A DNA stretch of 64,000 bases from Mactromeris polynyma (lineage: Eukaryota > Mollusca > Bivalvia > Venerida > Mactridae), in the NCBI GenBank assembly GCA_032209605.1, contig JASFXZ010000001.1:27036619-27100618 (forward strand). The letters run 5' to 3'. A program made the position numbers and the translations under genes. Positions within the stretch are counted from its first letter, which is position 1. Every line of letters begins with the position of its first letter. The notes under the pieces are model-generated. The model made no database searches. It was given only the letters and a program-made list of their open reading frames with translations, and was not told the origin of the DNA. This document shows, one piece after another, positions 44,257 to 58,605 of the stretch.

Positions 44257-46453
44257 GTTTGACACTTCTTAGAAGCCATACAGTGACATACTTATTATTA
44301 CGATTCTAATATATTAAATCAAGCACTTAGTGGCTTCATTGTATTATTGTATGATATTGTCAAGCAGTAGAGAAACAACACATTGTGTGATTTAATTACC
44401 TATGGTATGTACAGTTCTGTTTTTAATAATTATTTGATGTTGTTTAATATAAGTCTAATGCTGAAAGCATGATTGTATACATGTTATAATTATTTTTGTG
44501 AATGCTAGATTATTTTTTTATGTTGTGTGTTGTTTTCAGCCATTTATTATTGTAGTGAAAAGTCTTGCATTTAAAAAATACTGCAAGAAGATAGGCTTAT
44601 CTACAATTTTAGTATGAAACTAGAATTGTTCGACATTAACATTGATTGCTAAAATTCATCTTGGTATAAAGATTTCTATTTATTTCATAAATCTCCGGGG
44701 AAAAAATTTGTTTTAAAAAAAATTTGTGTTCTGTTTCAAACTGCCTTCATATCACATGTTCAGTTAAAATTGTTGCACTTGGCTAAAATTTTAACTTTCA
44801 AATATTTGTTTTAAAATCTGTTTTCATTATTTTCTTTTGTTTTTTGCATTTATTTGGACAAATCCTTTTTTCATCGGATTTTTATCCATTACCAAAGTTA
44901 CACGAAAGATCTGCATCATGAGTTGTTCCTCCTTTGCCATGAGGTGTACTTCCCTATAGAACAAACTTTTATAGTCAGAGGGAAGTAACTCAGTCTGACA
45001 TATCTTGGTACAAAGCAAGGGAGGTAACTATATCTAAAGAAATTACCTCAGGTCATTTACTACAAATATTGTATATTTTTAAGCTTCTTAATTTGATCTT
45101 AATTCATTTATCAGTATCATTTCATTATTTCTTTTGAGACATTTTGTTTTTTCTTGGCTTCATAACAGGTTTATAAAATATCTTTAAAATTTAATGTTAA
45201 ATGCTATTTACATAATTAACAATGTGCCATTTTTCATAATTGACTGTTTTAATGAACATGTGCTTTAATTGCTTTGTAAGTAATAATTATTACTTTTCAG
45301 TAATCTAAAAGATCATATTAAATAAGTTTTTTTATTACTGGAAAGGTATGAATATTATATTCCACTTAAGATTTAATTTATCATGAAAACTTAATACAGA
45401 ATTGGAAAACTTGTTCAACTTTTAGTTTCTACTCTTTTGAATGCATACATGTAAATCCTTTTTAAAGTACATTGTTTTTGAATAAATGCGCCATTTTTGG
45501 ACAATGACCGATGTTTGCTAGTGTATACATGTATACTATTTCAGAATCAATGATCAGAACAACAGTACTAGAGGCACTGTAGTTTTTAAGGTGCTTTTTG
45601 TGTATAAAACTTGTATTGCATATATTTTTTCCTAATATTGTTGTTATGGCTGTTGTCTTGGAAATTCAGTGTTTAATATATAATGCATCATTTTTAACAT
45701 ATGTCATATGGCCAAAGTGAAAATACTTGGTACAAAAAACATATCTGGCTATGTAAGCAAGAATGGTCTATCTGATAAAATAGAAGTCAGATTCCTACTT
45801 TATGTTCCAATTCCATGGTACATTTACGTACAATAGATGTTGGTATGTAAATTGAATAAGGTTGGAATTAGAAAGTGATTTGAATTTTGCTGGTTAATCG
45901 TAAAAGTTGAAGTGTATTTCACTTAAATGCCCATTTATTTAAAGCTTCTGATTATTTGGAGTACCTGTCTTTACTTATTTATTCAATAGATGACTGATAA
46001 AATGTTAATTTTCTGTGAGATGACAGTAACGGTCAGCAGAAATACAAGCAGAGTTTTATTTTAGGTCTATATCAGGTGGTTTTATTTCTATGTGAAGTAT
46101 AAACTAGATATTTCATATCTACAATGTATATACAAATTGGAAAACAAACTATATATTTGTTGATGTATATGTGTAAAAAATTTAATCACTTCATTGTCAT
46201 CATTATTGTGTTTAAAACCATCCACGATAGATGTTAGTATCTAGCTGCAGGCGTTTGACTTGTCACACCCTTGTGAATTATGTTTGTATTACTTTGAATC
46301 ACCCTGATGGACTATGCACTTATTACAGTATTTGAACAATTCATCCAAGTTGAGTTACCTCAAATATTTGCTATAATTTCTTTTACAAAACTTGACAAAC
46401 TTGAAATTTGTATCATCAGGTTGAATGCCTAATTCAAAGGTAGATAGCGTTGA
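44257..46453. other. intergenic or 3' UTR sequence
   Basis: AT-rich. At 44930-45040 the words GAGGTGTACTTCCCTATAG, AGAGGGAAGTAACTCAG and CAAGGGAGGTAACTAT suggest an old dispersed repeat with opposed ends. No gene is supported. Confidence 0.45.
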
Positions 46454-46989
46454 AGTGTATCCGCATGAAAGCACAGCGAGACATGTGTCCTCATGCCCCA
46501 TGTATTGTACTCTATGCAGGAGTGTATCTGCATGAAAGCACAGCGAGACATGTGTCCTCATGCCCCATGTATTGTACTCTATGCAGGAGTGTATCTGCAT
46601 GAAAGCACAGCGAGACATGTGTCCTCATGCCCCATGTATTGTACTCTATGCAGGAGTGTATCTGCATGAAAGCACAGCGAGACATGTGTCCTCATGCCCC
46701 ATGTATTGTACTCTATGCAGGAGTGTATCTGCATGAAAGCACAGCGAGACATGTGTCCTCATGCCCCATGTATTGTACTCTATGCAGGAGTGTATCTGCA
46801 TGAAAGCACAGCGAGACATGTGTCCTCATGCCCCATGTATTGTACTCTATGCAGGAGTGTATCTGCATGAAAGCACAGCGAGACATGTGTCCTCATGCCC
46901 CATGTATTGTACTCTATGCAGAAGTGTATCTGCATGAAAGCACAGCGAGACATGTGTCCTCATGCCCCATGTATTGTACTCTATGCAGG
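46454..46989. repeat. 67-bp tandem repeat, eight almost identical copies
   Basis: The core GCATGAAAGCACAGCGAGAC, followed by ATGTGTCCTCATGCCCCATG and TATTGTACTCTATGCAGGAG, repeats exactly eight times (536 bases). I see only a CCGCATG/TCTGCATG difference in the first copy and GCAGAAG in the last. Near-identity implies very recent amplification. Confidence 0.98.
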
Positions 46990-47072
46990 CATTACTGGTT
47001 ATTCCGTGGAAGTATGAAATGTGTAAGAACCTTTATCCTTATGTGCATATTTCAGTCCTTTTCAGATTGTCA
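46990..47072. other. unique spacer
   Basis: Short unique sequence between two repeats. Confidence 0.5.
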
Positions 47073-47151
47073 AATGCAAGATATATTCATAAACTATGGG
47101 ATTGTCTGAATAATGCAAGATATATTCATAAACTATGGGATTGTCTGAATA
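47073..47151. repeat. 39-bp direct repeat, two copies
   Basis: AATGCAAGATATATTCATAA then ACTATGGGATTGTCTGAAT occurs twice in tandem without visible differences. Confidence 0.93.
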
Positions 47152-48420
47152 ATCACACAGCATTTGTTATGTTTTAAATTTCTTTTAGCATTCATCTGGC
47201 CTAACTCGCGTTTTCTTTTTCATCAGCATTATAAAAATTATTTTGTCTGAACTTTTGATCATACAAAACAATACCGATAAAGAAAGGCCTGTAAAGTCAT
47301 CGCTCATGGATGTCTTTTTTACATTACTGCCAAAAGGTACATTTCAAAGTTGTGAAACATGAAAAATCATCGAATTAACATCATCGAAATAGACATCACT
47401 GCTGAATTGATGTAATTCGTGTTGTAAGAATATAGTTGTTTTACTGTAAAACAATAGTTGTTTTTTATGGTTATTGCAAAATGCTGAAGAGAAAGTGTCC
47501 ACATTTGTTAGTTTGAAATTCTGGTCAATGATTGTCTTACTGACAATGCGTTAACTTTTGGAAGTTTTTATAGTTTGAACTGCTTTTTTACACGGTTGTT
47601 ACCTAATTAAATGTATGACATTCTACAATATAATAACTATTTTTTTTGTAACAGAGGTTCTTCATCGTAGAATATTAGATACTGTTATACTGATAATTGT
47701 TTGGTAATTTTGAATTTCAGGAAACAAAGGAAGTGTTTACAGCATTTCTTTGAGGGATAAAAACACATTTTATACTTCTTTGACTAAAGAAATTATTGGC
47801 ATTTTTGTGAGTAATGATAACAGCATTTCATATTTTTGTGTTATTTTGAAAATAAATGGCTTCTAGTTGTTGTATTTTGTGTTCACTTCACCTTAAATAT
47901 GACCTCAGTGAATCAATTAACATATAATTAACCTTCTGAAAAGTGATTTGCCAGTCATGGGTGGAGTTATTTGATATTTTTTCTGATTTAAAACTGTATG
48001 CCGGACTGGCTGTTGTGAGCATTAAAGCAAGGTAAACTATCCTATTTTGTTTGATAGTATGATAATTGATTGGTTGAGGTCTTGGTGGAAGTATTGATCG
48101 GATGTCTAGACAGTTTCTGTTTATATGTCACACTGTTGTTTTAATTCATAATTATTCAGTTTAGTGAACATACGTACTTAAGACTTATTTTAACTGAATA
48201 AAGATTTATAATTACATGTGTTATTATGACCACATTTTTATATATCACAGAGATGTGTCCATATTTGGTAAGCGAATTCAGGCTGAGAAATGATTCAAAC
48301 CTTGAAACCTAGCTCGTATTTTGCTAGGAAAAACATGATGCTTTACCTCATCAGAAAACAACAACCAGTATACAATGTCATTGTTAATTACACAATGATC
48401 AAATAGATTTTACAAAAAAC
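47152..48420. other. intergenic sequence left of the giant array
   Basis: AT-rich with no supported gene. An AATAAA word lies at 48197-48202. Confidence 0.5.
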
Positions 48421-51400
48421 ATACAGGCGTGACTGACCCGACGACTACATATACAGGGATGGGGTCTCTGACCTGATAACTACATATACAGGGATGGGGT
48501 CTCTGACCCGACTACTACATATACAGGGATGGGGTCTCTGACCTGATGACTACATATACAGCGATGGGGTCTCTCACCTGATGACTACATATACAGGGAT
48601 GGGGTCTCTCACCTGATGACTACATATACAGCGATGGGGTCTCTCACCTGATGACTACATATACAGCGATGGGGTTTCTCACCTGACTACTACATATACA
48701 GGGATGGGGTTTCTCACCTGATGACTACATATACAGGGATAGGGTCTCTCACCTGATGACTACATATACAGGGATAGGGTCTCTCACCTGATGACTACAT
48801 ATACAGGGATGGGGTCTCTCACCTGATGACTACATATACAGGGATAGGGTTTCTCGCCTGATGACTACATATACAGCGATGGGGTCTCTGACCTGATGAC
48901 TACATATACAGGGATGGGGTTTCTGACCTGATGACTACATATACAGGGATGGGGTTTCTCACCTGACTACTACATATACAGGGATGGGGTCTCTCACCTG
49001 ATGACTACACATACAGGGATGGGGTTTCTCACCTGATGACTACATATACAGGGATGGGGTTTCTCACCTGATGACTACATATACAGGGATAGGGTTTCTC
49101 ACCTGATGACTACATATACAGGGATGGGGTTTCTCACCTGATGACTACATATACAGGGATAGGGTCTCTCACCTGATGACTACATATACAGGGATAGGGT
49201 TTCTCACCTGACTACTACATATACAGGGATGGGGTTTCTCACCTGATGACTACATACACAGGGATAGGGTCTCTCACCTGATGACTACATATACAGCGAT
49301 GGGGTTTCTCACCTGACTACTACATATACAGGGATGGGGTTTCTCACCTGATGACTACATATACAGGGATAGGGTCTCTCACCTGATGACTACATATACA
49401 GGGATAGGGTCTCTCACCTGATGACTACATATACAGGGATGGGGTCTCTCACCTGACTACTACATATACAGGGATGGGGTTTTTTCACCTGACTACTACA
49501 TATACAGCGATGGGGTCTCTGACCTGACAACTACATATACAGCGATGGGGTCTCTCACCTGATGACTACATATACAGGGATGGGGTCTCTCACCTGATGA
49601 TTACATATACAGGGATGGGGTCTCTCACCTGATGACTACATATACAGGGATGGGGTCTCTGACCTGACGACTACATATACAGGGATGGGGTCTCTCACCT
49701 GATGACTACATATACAGGGATGGGGTCTCTGACCTGACGACTACATATACAGGGATGGGGTCTCTCACCTGATGACTACATATACAGGGATGGGGTCTCT
49801 GACCTGAAGACTACATATACAGGGATGGGGTCTCTCACCTGATGACTACATATACAGGGATGGGGTCTCTCACCTGATGACTACATATACAGGGATGGGG
49901 TCTCTGACCTGACGACTACATATACAGGGATGGGGTCTCTCACCTGATGACTACATATACAGGGATGGGGTCTCTGACCTGAAGACTACATATACAGGGA
50001 TGGGGTCTCTCACCTGATGACTACATATACAGGGATGGGGTTTCTGACCTGATGACTACATATACAGGGATGGGGTCTCTGACCTGATGACTACATATAC
50101 AGGGATGTGGTTTCTGACCTGATGACTACATATACAGGGATGGGGTCCCTTACCTGATGACTACATATACAGGGATGGGGTTTCTGACCTGATGACTACA
50201 TATACAGGGATGGGGTCTCTTACCTGATGACTACATATACAGGGATGGGGTCTCTCACCTGATGACTACATAAACAGGGATGGGGTCTCTCACCTGATGA
50301 CGACATATACAGGGATGGGGTCTCTGACCTGATGACTACATATACAGGGATGGGGACTCTCACCTGACAACTACATATACAGGGATGGGGTTTTTCACCT
50401 GATGATTACATATACAGGGATGAGGTTTCTGACCTGATGACTACATATACAGGGATAGGGTCTCTCACCTGATGACTACATAATTATACAGGGATGGGGT
50501 CTCTGACCTGATGACTACATATACAGGGATGGGGTCTCTGACCTGACAACTACATATACAGGGATGGGGTCTCTGACCTGATGACTACATATACAGGGAT
50601 GGGGTCTCTGACCTGATGACTACATATACAGGGATGGGGTCTCTGACCTGATGATTACATATACAGGGATGGGGTCTCTTACCTGATGACTACATATACA
50701 GGGATGGGGTCTCTTACCTGATGACTACACATACAGGGATGGGGTCTCTTACCTGATGACTACACATACAGGGATGGGGTCTCTGACCTGATGATTACAT
50801 ATACAGGGATGGGGTCTCTCACCTGACAACTACATATACAGGGATGGGGTCTCTCACCTGATGACTACATATACAGGGATGGGGTCTCTCACCTGATGAC
50901 TACATATACAGGGATGGGGTCTCTGATGACAACATAAACAGGGATGGGGTCTCTCACCTGATGACTACATATACAGGGATGGGGTCTCTCACCTGATGAT
51001 TACATATACAGGGATGGGGTCTCTGACCTGATGACTACATATACAGGGATGGGGTCTCTCACCTGATGATTACATATACAGGGATGAGGTTTCTGACCTG
51101 ATGACTACATATACAGGGATAGGGTCTCTCACCTGATGACTACATAATTATACAGGGATGGGGTCTCTGACCTGATGACTACATATACAGGGATGGGGTC
51201 TCTCACCTGATGACTACATATACAGGGATGGGGTTTCTCACCTGATGATTACATATACAGGGATGAGGTTTCTGACCTGATGACTACATATACAGGGATG
51301 AGGTTTCTGACCTGATGACTACATAATTATACAGGGATTGGGTCTCTTACCTGATGACTACATATACAGGGATGGGGTCTCTGACCTGATGACTACATAT

Positions 51401-54400
51401 ACAGGGATGGGGTCTCTTACCTGATGACTACATATACAGGGATGGGGTCTCTGACCTGATGACTACATATACAGGGATGGAGTCTCTCACCTGATGATTA
51501 CATATACAGGGATGGGGTCTCTGACCTGATGACTACATATACAGGGATGGGGTCTCTCACCTGATGATTACATATACAGGGATGAGGTTTCTGACCTGAT
51601 GACTACATATACAGGGATAGGGTCTCTCACCTGATGACTACATAATTATACAGGGATGGGGTCTCTGACCTGATGACTACATATACAGGGATGGGGTCTC
51701 TCACCTGATGACTACATATACAGGGATGGGGTTTCTCACCTGATGATTACATATACAGGGATGAGGTTTCTGACCTGATGACTACATATACAGGGATGAG
51801 GTTTCTGACCTGATGACTACATAATTATACAGGGATTGGGTCTCTTACCTGATGACTACATATACAGGGATGGGGTCTCTGACCTGATGACTACATATAC
51901 AGGGATGGGGTCTCTTACCTGATGACTACATATACAGGGATGGGGTCTCTGACCTGATGACTACATATACAGGGATGGAGTCTCTGACCTGACAACTACA
52001 TATACAGGGATGGGGTCTCTGACCTGATGACTACATATACAGGGATGGGGTCTCTGACCTGATGACTACATATACAGGGATGGGGTCTCTGACCTGATAA
52101 TTACATATACAGGGATGGGGTCTCTTACCTGATGACTACATATACAGGGATGGGGTCTCTGACCTGATGACTACATATACAGGGATGGAGTCTCTGACCT
52201 GACAACTACATATACAGGGATGGGGTCTCTGACCTGATGACTATATATACAGGGATGGGGTTTCTCACCTGATGATTACATATACAGGGATGAGGTTTCT
52301 GACCTGATGACTACATATACAGGGATAGGGTCTCTCACCTGATGACTACATAATTATACAGGGATGGGGTCTCTGACCTGATGACTACATATACAGGGAT
52401 GGGGTCTCTGACCTGACAACTACATATACAGGGATGGGGTCTCTGACCTGATGACTACATATACAGGGATGGGGTCTCTGACCTGATGACTACATATACA
52501 GGGATGGGGTCTCTGACCTGATGATTACATATACAGGGATGGGGTCTCTTACCTGATGACTACATATACAGGGATGGGGTCTCTTACCTGATGACTACAC
52601 ATACAGGGATGGGGTCTCTTACCTGATGACTACACATACAGGGATGGGGTCTCTGACCTGATGATTACATATACAGGGATGGGGTCTCTCACCTGACAAC
52701 TACATATACAGGGATGGGGTCTCTCACCTGATGACTACATATACAGGGATGGGGTCTCTCACCTGATGACTACATATACGGGGATGGGGTCTCTGATGAC
52801 AACATATACAGGGATGGGGTCTCTCACCTGATGACTACATATACAGGGATGGGGTCTCTCACCTGATGATTACATATACAGGGATGGGGTCTCTGACCTG
52901 ATGACTACATATACAGGGATGGGGTCTCTCACCTGATGATTACATATACAGGGATGAGGTTTCTGACCTGATGACTACATATACAGGGATAGGGTCTCTC
53001 ACCTGATGACTACATAATTATACAGGGATGGGGTCTCTGACCTGATGACTACATATACAGGGATGGGGTCTTTCACCTGATGACTACATATACAGGGATG
53101 GGGTTTCTCACCTGATGATTACATATACAGGGATGAGGTTTCTGACCTGATGACTACATATACAGGGATGAGGTTTCTGACCTGATGACTACATAATTAT
53201 ACAGGGATTGGGTCTCTTACCTGATGACTACATATACAGGGATGGGGTCTCTGACCTGATGACTACATATACAGGGATGGGGTCTCTTACCTGATGACTA
53301 CATATACAGGGATGGGGTCTGTGACCTGATGACTACATATACAGGGATGGAGTCTCTGACCTGACAACTACATATACAGGGATGGGGTCTCTGACCTGAT
53401 GACTACATATACAGGGATGGGGTCTCTGACCTGATGACTACATATACAGGGATGGGGTCTCTGACCTGATAATTACATATACAGGGATGGGGTCTCTTAC
53501 CTGATGACTACATATACAGGGATGGGGTCTCTTACCTGATGACTACACATACAGGGATGGGGTCTCTTACCTGATGACTACACATACAGGGATGGGGTCT
53601 CTGACCTGATGATTACATATACAGGGATGGGGTCTCTGACCTGACAACTACATATACAGGGATGGGGTCTCTCACCTGATGACTACATATACAGGGATGG
53701 GGTCTCTCACCTGATGACTACATATACAGGGATGGGGTCTCTGATGACAACATATACAGGGATGGGGTCTCTCACCTGATGACTACATATACAGGGATGG
53801 GGTCTCTCACCTGATGATTACATATACAGGGATGGGGTCTCTGACCTGATGACTACATATACAGGGATGGGGTCTCTTACCTGATGACTACACATACAGG
53901 GATGAGGTCTCTTACCTGATGACTACACATACAGGGATGGGGTCTCTGACCTGATGATTACATATACAGGGATGGGGTCTCTCACCTGACAACTACATAT
54001 ACAGGGATGGGGTCTCTCACCTGATGACTACATATACAGGGATGGGGTCTCTCACCTGATGACTACATATACGGGGATGGGGTCTCTGATGACAACATAT
54101 ACAGGGATGGGGTCTCTCACCTGATGACTACATATACAGGGATGGGGTCTCTCACCTGATGATTACATATACAGGGATGGGGTCTCTGACCTGATGACTA
54201 CATATACAGGGATGGGGTCTCTCACCTGATGATTACATATACAGGGATGAGGTTTCTGACCTGATGACTACATATACAGGGATAGGGTCTCTCACCTGAT
54301 GACTACATAATTATACAGGGATGGGGTCTCTGACCTGATGACTACATATACAGGGATGGGGTCTTTCACCTGATGACTACATATACAGGGATGGGGTTTC

Positions 54401-57400
54401 TCACCTGATGATTACATATACAGGGATGAGGTTTCTGACCTGATGACTACATATACAGGGATGAGGTTTCTGACCTGATGACTACATAATTATACAGGGA
54501 TTGGGTCTCTTACCTGATGACTACATATACAGGGATGGGGTCTCTGACCTGATGACTACATATACAGGGATGGGGTCTCTTACCTGATGACTACATATAC
54601 AGGGATGGGGTCTCTGACCTGATGACTACATATACAGGGATGGAGTCTCTGACCTGACAACTACATATACAGGGATGGGGTCTCTGACCTGATGACTACA
54701 TATACAGGGATGGGGTCTCTGACCTGATGACTACATATACAGGGATGGGGTCTCTGACCTGATAATTACATATACAGGGATGGGGTCTCTTACCTGATGA
54801 CTACATATACAGGGATGGGGTCTCTTACCTGATGACTACACATACAGGGATGGGGTCTCTTACCTGATGACTACACATACAGGGATGGGGTCTCTGACCT
54901 GATGATTACATATACAGGGATGGGGTCTCTGACCTGACAACTACATATACAGGGATGGGGTCTCTCACCTGATGACTACATATACAGGGATGGGGTCTCT
55001 CACCTGATGACTACATATACAGGGATGGGGTCTCTGATGACAACATATACAGGGATGGGGTCTCTCACCTGATGACTACATATACAGGGATGGGGTCTCT
55101 CACCTGATGATTACATATACAGGGATGGGGTCTCTGACCTGATGACTACATATACAGGGATGGGGTCTCTCACCTGATGACTACATATACAGGGATGGGG
55201 TTTCTCACCTGATGATTACATATACAGGGATGAGGTTTCTGACCTGATGACTACATATACAGGGATAGGGTCTCTCACCTGATGACTACATAATTATACA
55301 GGGATGGGGTCTCTTACCTGATGACTACATATACAGGGATGGGGTCTCTGACCTGATGACTACATATACAGGGATGGGGTCTCTTACCTGATGACTACAT
55401 ATACAGGGATGGGGTCTCTGACCTGATGACTACATATACAGGGATGGGGTCTCTGACCTGACAACTACATATACAGGGATGGGGTATCTGACCTGATGAC
55501 TACATATACAGGGATGGGGTCTCTGACCTGATGACTACATATACAGGGATGGGATGGGGTCTCTGACCTGATGATTACATATACAGGGATGGGGTCTCTT
55601 ACCTGATGACTACATATACAGGGATGGGGTCTCTTACCTGATGACTACATATACAGGGATGGGGTCTCTTACCTGATGACTACATATACAGGGATGAGGT
55701 TTCTGACCTGATGACTACATAAACAGGGATGGGGTTTCTGACCTGATGACTACATATACAGGGATGGGGTTTCTGACCTGATGACTACATATACAGGGAT
55801 GGGGTTTCTCACCTGATGACTACATATACAGGGATGGGGTTTCTGACCTGATGACTACATATACAGCGATGGGGTCTCTCACCTGATGACTACATATACA
55901 GGGATGGGGTCTCTCACCTGATGACTACATATACAGGGATGGGGTCTCTTACCTGATGACTACATATACAGGGATAGGGTTTCTCACCTGATGATTACAT
56001 ATACAGGGATGGGGTCTCTCACCTGATGACTACATATACAGGGATGGGGTCTCTCACCTGATGACTACATATACAGGGATGGGGTCTCTCACCTGACAAC
56101 TACATATACAGGGATGGGGTCTCTCACCTGACAACTACATATACAGGGATGGGGTCTCTGACCTGACAACTACATATAAAGGGATGGGGTCTCTCACCTG
56201 ATGACTACATATACAGGGATGGGGTCTCTCACCTGATGACTACATATACAGGGATGGGGTCTCTGACCTAACGACTACATATACAGCGATGGGGTCTCTC
56301 ACCTGAAGGCTACATATACAGGGATGGGGTCTCTCACCTGATGACTACATATACAGGGATGGGGTCTCTCACCTGATGACTACATATACAGGGATGGGGT
56401 CTCTCACCTGATGACTACATATACAGGGATGGGGTCTCTGACCTGATGACTACATATACAGGGATGGGGTTTCTTACCTGATGACTACATATACAGGGAT
56501 GGGGTTTCTTACCTGATGACTACACATACAGGGATGGGGTCTCTTACCTGATGATTACATATACAGGGATGGGGTCTCTTACCTGATGACTACACATACA
56601 GGGATGGGGTCTCTGACCTGATGACTACACATACAGGGATGGGGTCTCTGACCTGATGACTACATATACAGGGATGGGGTCTCTGACCTGATGACTACAT
56701 ATACAGGGATGGGGTCTCTTACCTGATGACTACATGTACAGGGATGGGGTCTCTTACCTGATGACTACACATACAGGGATGGGGTCTCTTACCTGATGAC
56801 TACATATACAGGGATGGGGTCTCTGACCTGATGATTACATATACAGGGATGGGGTCTCTGACCTGACAACTACATATACAGGGATGGGGTCTCTCACCTG
56901 ATGACTACATATACAGGGATGGGGTCTCTCACCTGATGACTACATATACAGGGATGGGGTTTCTGACCTGATGATTACATATACAGGGATGGGGTCTCTG
57001 ATGACAACATATACAGGGATGGGGTCTCTCACCTGATGACTACATATACAGGGATGGGGTCTCTCACCTGCTGATTACATATACAGGGATGGGGTCTCTG
57101 ACCTGATGACTACATATACAGGGATGGGGTCTCTCACCTGATGACTACATATACAGGGATGGGGTTTCTCACCTGATGATTACATATACAGGGATGAGGT
57201 TTCTGACCTGATGACTACATATACAGGGATAGGGTCTCTCACCTGATGACTACATAATTATACAGGGATGGGGTCTCTGACCTGATGACTACATATACAG
57301 GGATGGGGTTTCTGACCTGATGACTACATATACAGGGATGGGGTTTCTGACCTGATGACTACATATACAGGGATGGGGTCTCTTACCTGATGACTACATA

Positions 57401-58314
57401 TACAGGGATGGGGTCTCTTACCTGATGACTACATATACAGGGATGGAGTCTCTCACCTGATGACTACATATACAGGGATGGGGTCTCTGACCTGACAACT
57501 ACATATACAGGGATGGGGTCTCTGACCTGATGACTACATATACAGGGATGGGGTCTCTTACCTGATGATTACATATACAGGGATGGGGTCTCTTACCTGA
57601 TGACTACATATACAGGGATGGGGTCTCTTACCTGATGACTACATATACAGGGATGGGGTTTCTCACCTGATGACTACATATACAGGGATGGGGTCTCTGA
57701 CCTGATGATTACATATACAGGGATGGGGTTTCTGACCTGATGACTACATATACAGGGATGGGGTTTCTGACCTGATGACTACATATACAGGGATGGGGTC
57801 TCTCACCTGATGACTACATATACAGGGATGGGGTCTCTTACCTGATGACTACATATACAGGGATGGGGTCTCTTACCTGATGACTACATATACAGGGATG
57901 GGGTCTCTGACCTGATGATTACATATACAGGGATGGGGTCTCTTACCTGATGACTACATATACAGGGATGGGGTCTCTTACCTGATGACTACATATACAG
58001 GGATGAGGTTTCTGACCTGATGACTACATAAACAGGGATGGGGTTTCTGACCTGATGACTACATATACAGGGATGGGGTTTCTGACCTGATGACTACATA
58101 TACAGGGATGGGGTTTCTCACCTAATGACTACATATACAGGGATGGGGTTTCTCACCTGATGACTACATATACAGGGATGGGGTTTCTCACCTGATGATT
58201 ACATATACAGGGATGAGGTTTCTCACCTGATGACTACATATACAGGGATGGGGTTTCTCACCTGATGACTACATAATTATACAGGGTTGGAGTTTCTAAC
58301 CTGATGACTACATA
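48421..58314. repeat. giant 35-bp minisatellite, about 280 copies (9.9 kb)
   Basis: The unit core GATGACTACATATACAGGGA followed by TGGGGTCTCT(C/G/T)ACCT recurs every 35 bases over 9.9 kb. Variants include GATGATTACA, GACAACTACA, GGGATAGGG, GGGATGAGGTTTCTG, a +3 form (ACATAATTATACAGG) and a short form missing ACCTG (TCTCTGATGACAACAT). Marker variants recur at fixed distances: TGAGG at 50421/52291 and 51085/52955, and ATTGGG at 51337/53207 (all 1870 apart); 51085/51583 and 51337/51835 (498 apart); 52955/54248 and 53207/54500 (1293 apart). The array therefore grew by nested block duplications. The left fifth carries more GCGATGGGG and TTTCTC variants. No open reading frame spans it. Confidence 0.99.
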
Positions 58315-58322
58315 AGATGCCC

Positions 58323-58605
58323 AATGGCAACATGTCGAGCCTACAAATTGTCAAGAGATGAAGAGAGACATTTTTGAAGTTTGACCTCTAAGTGTAACCT
58401 TGACCTTTGAGGTAGGGACATGGGTCTTGCACTCAACACTCTGTCTCATCATGGTGAACATTTGTGCCAAGTTATTTGAAATCCTCCAATAAGTGACAGA
58501 GTAATGATCCGGACAAAGAAGACGCACGCACAAACACAATACCGCCATTGTGGCGACTATGTCGAGCTCACCGCAAGCGTGCCAGACAATTACTGTAAAA
58601 AATCA
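58323..58605 (+). mobile_element. dispersed repeat, Mollusca-type non-coding element
   Basis: CTAAGTGTAACCTTGACCTT, TGAGGTAGGGACATGGGTCT, CTCATCATGGTGAACATTTG, TGCCAAGTTATTTGAAATCC and CACCGCAAGCGTGCC occur in the order that I recall from a very common bivalve dispersed repeat. It abuts the right end of the giant array within about ten bases. The ORF at 58351-58548 on the - strand is inside it and is not a gene. Boundaries are approximate. Confidence 0.6.

Noticed and set aside
46355..47177. ORFs of 71-93 codons on both strands
   Set aside because: Built on the 67-bp repeat and its flanks.
48421..58314. CRISPR-like array
   Set aside because: Units are contiguous with no unique spacers, and the genome is clearly eukaryotic; it is a minisatellite. 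The same holds for the other arrays.
58351..58548. 65-codon - strand ORF
   Set aside because: It lies within a dispersed repeat and has no protein-like features.
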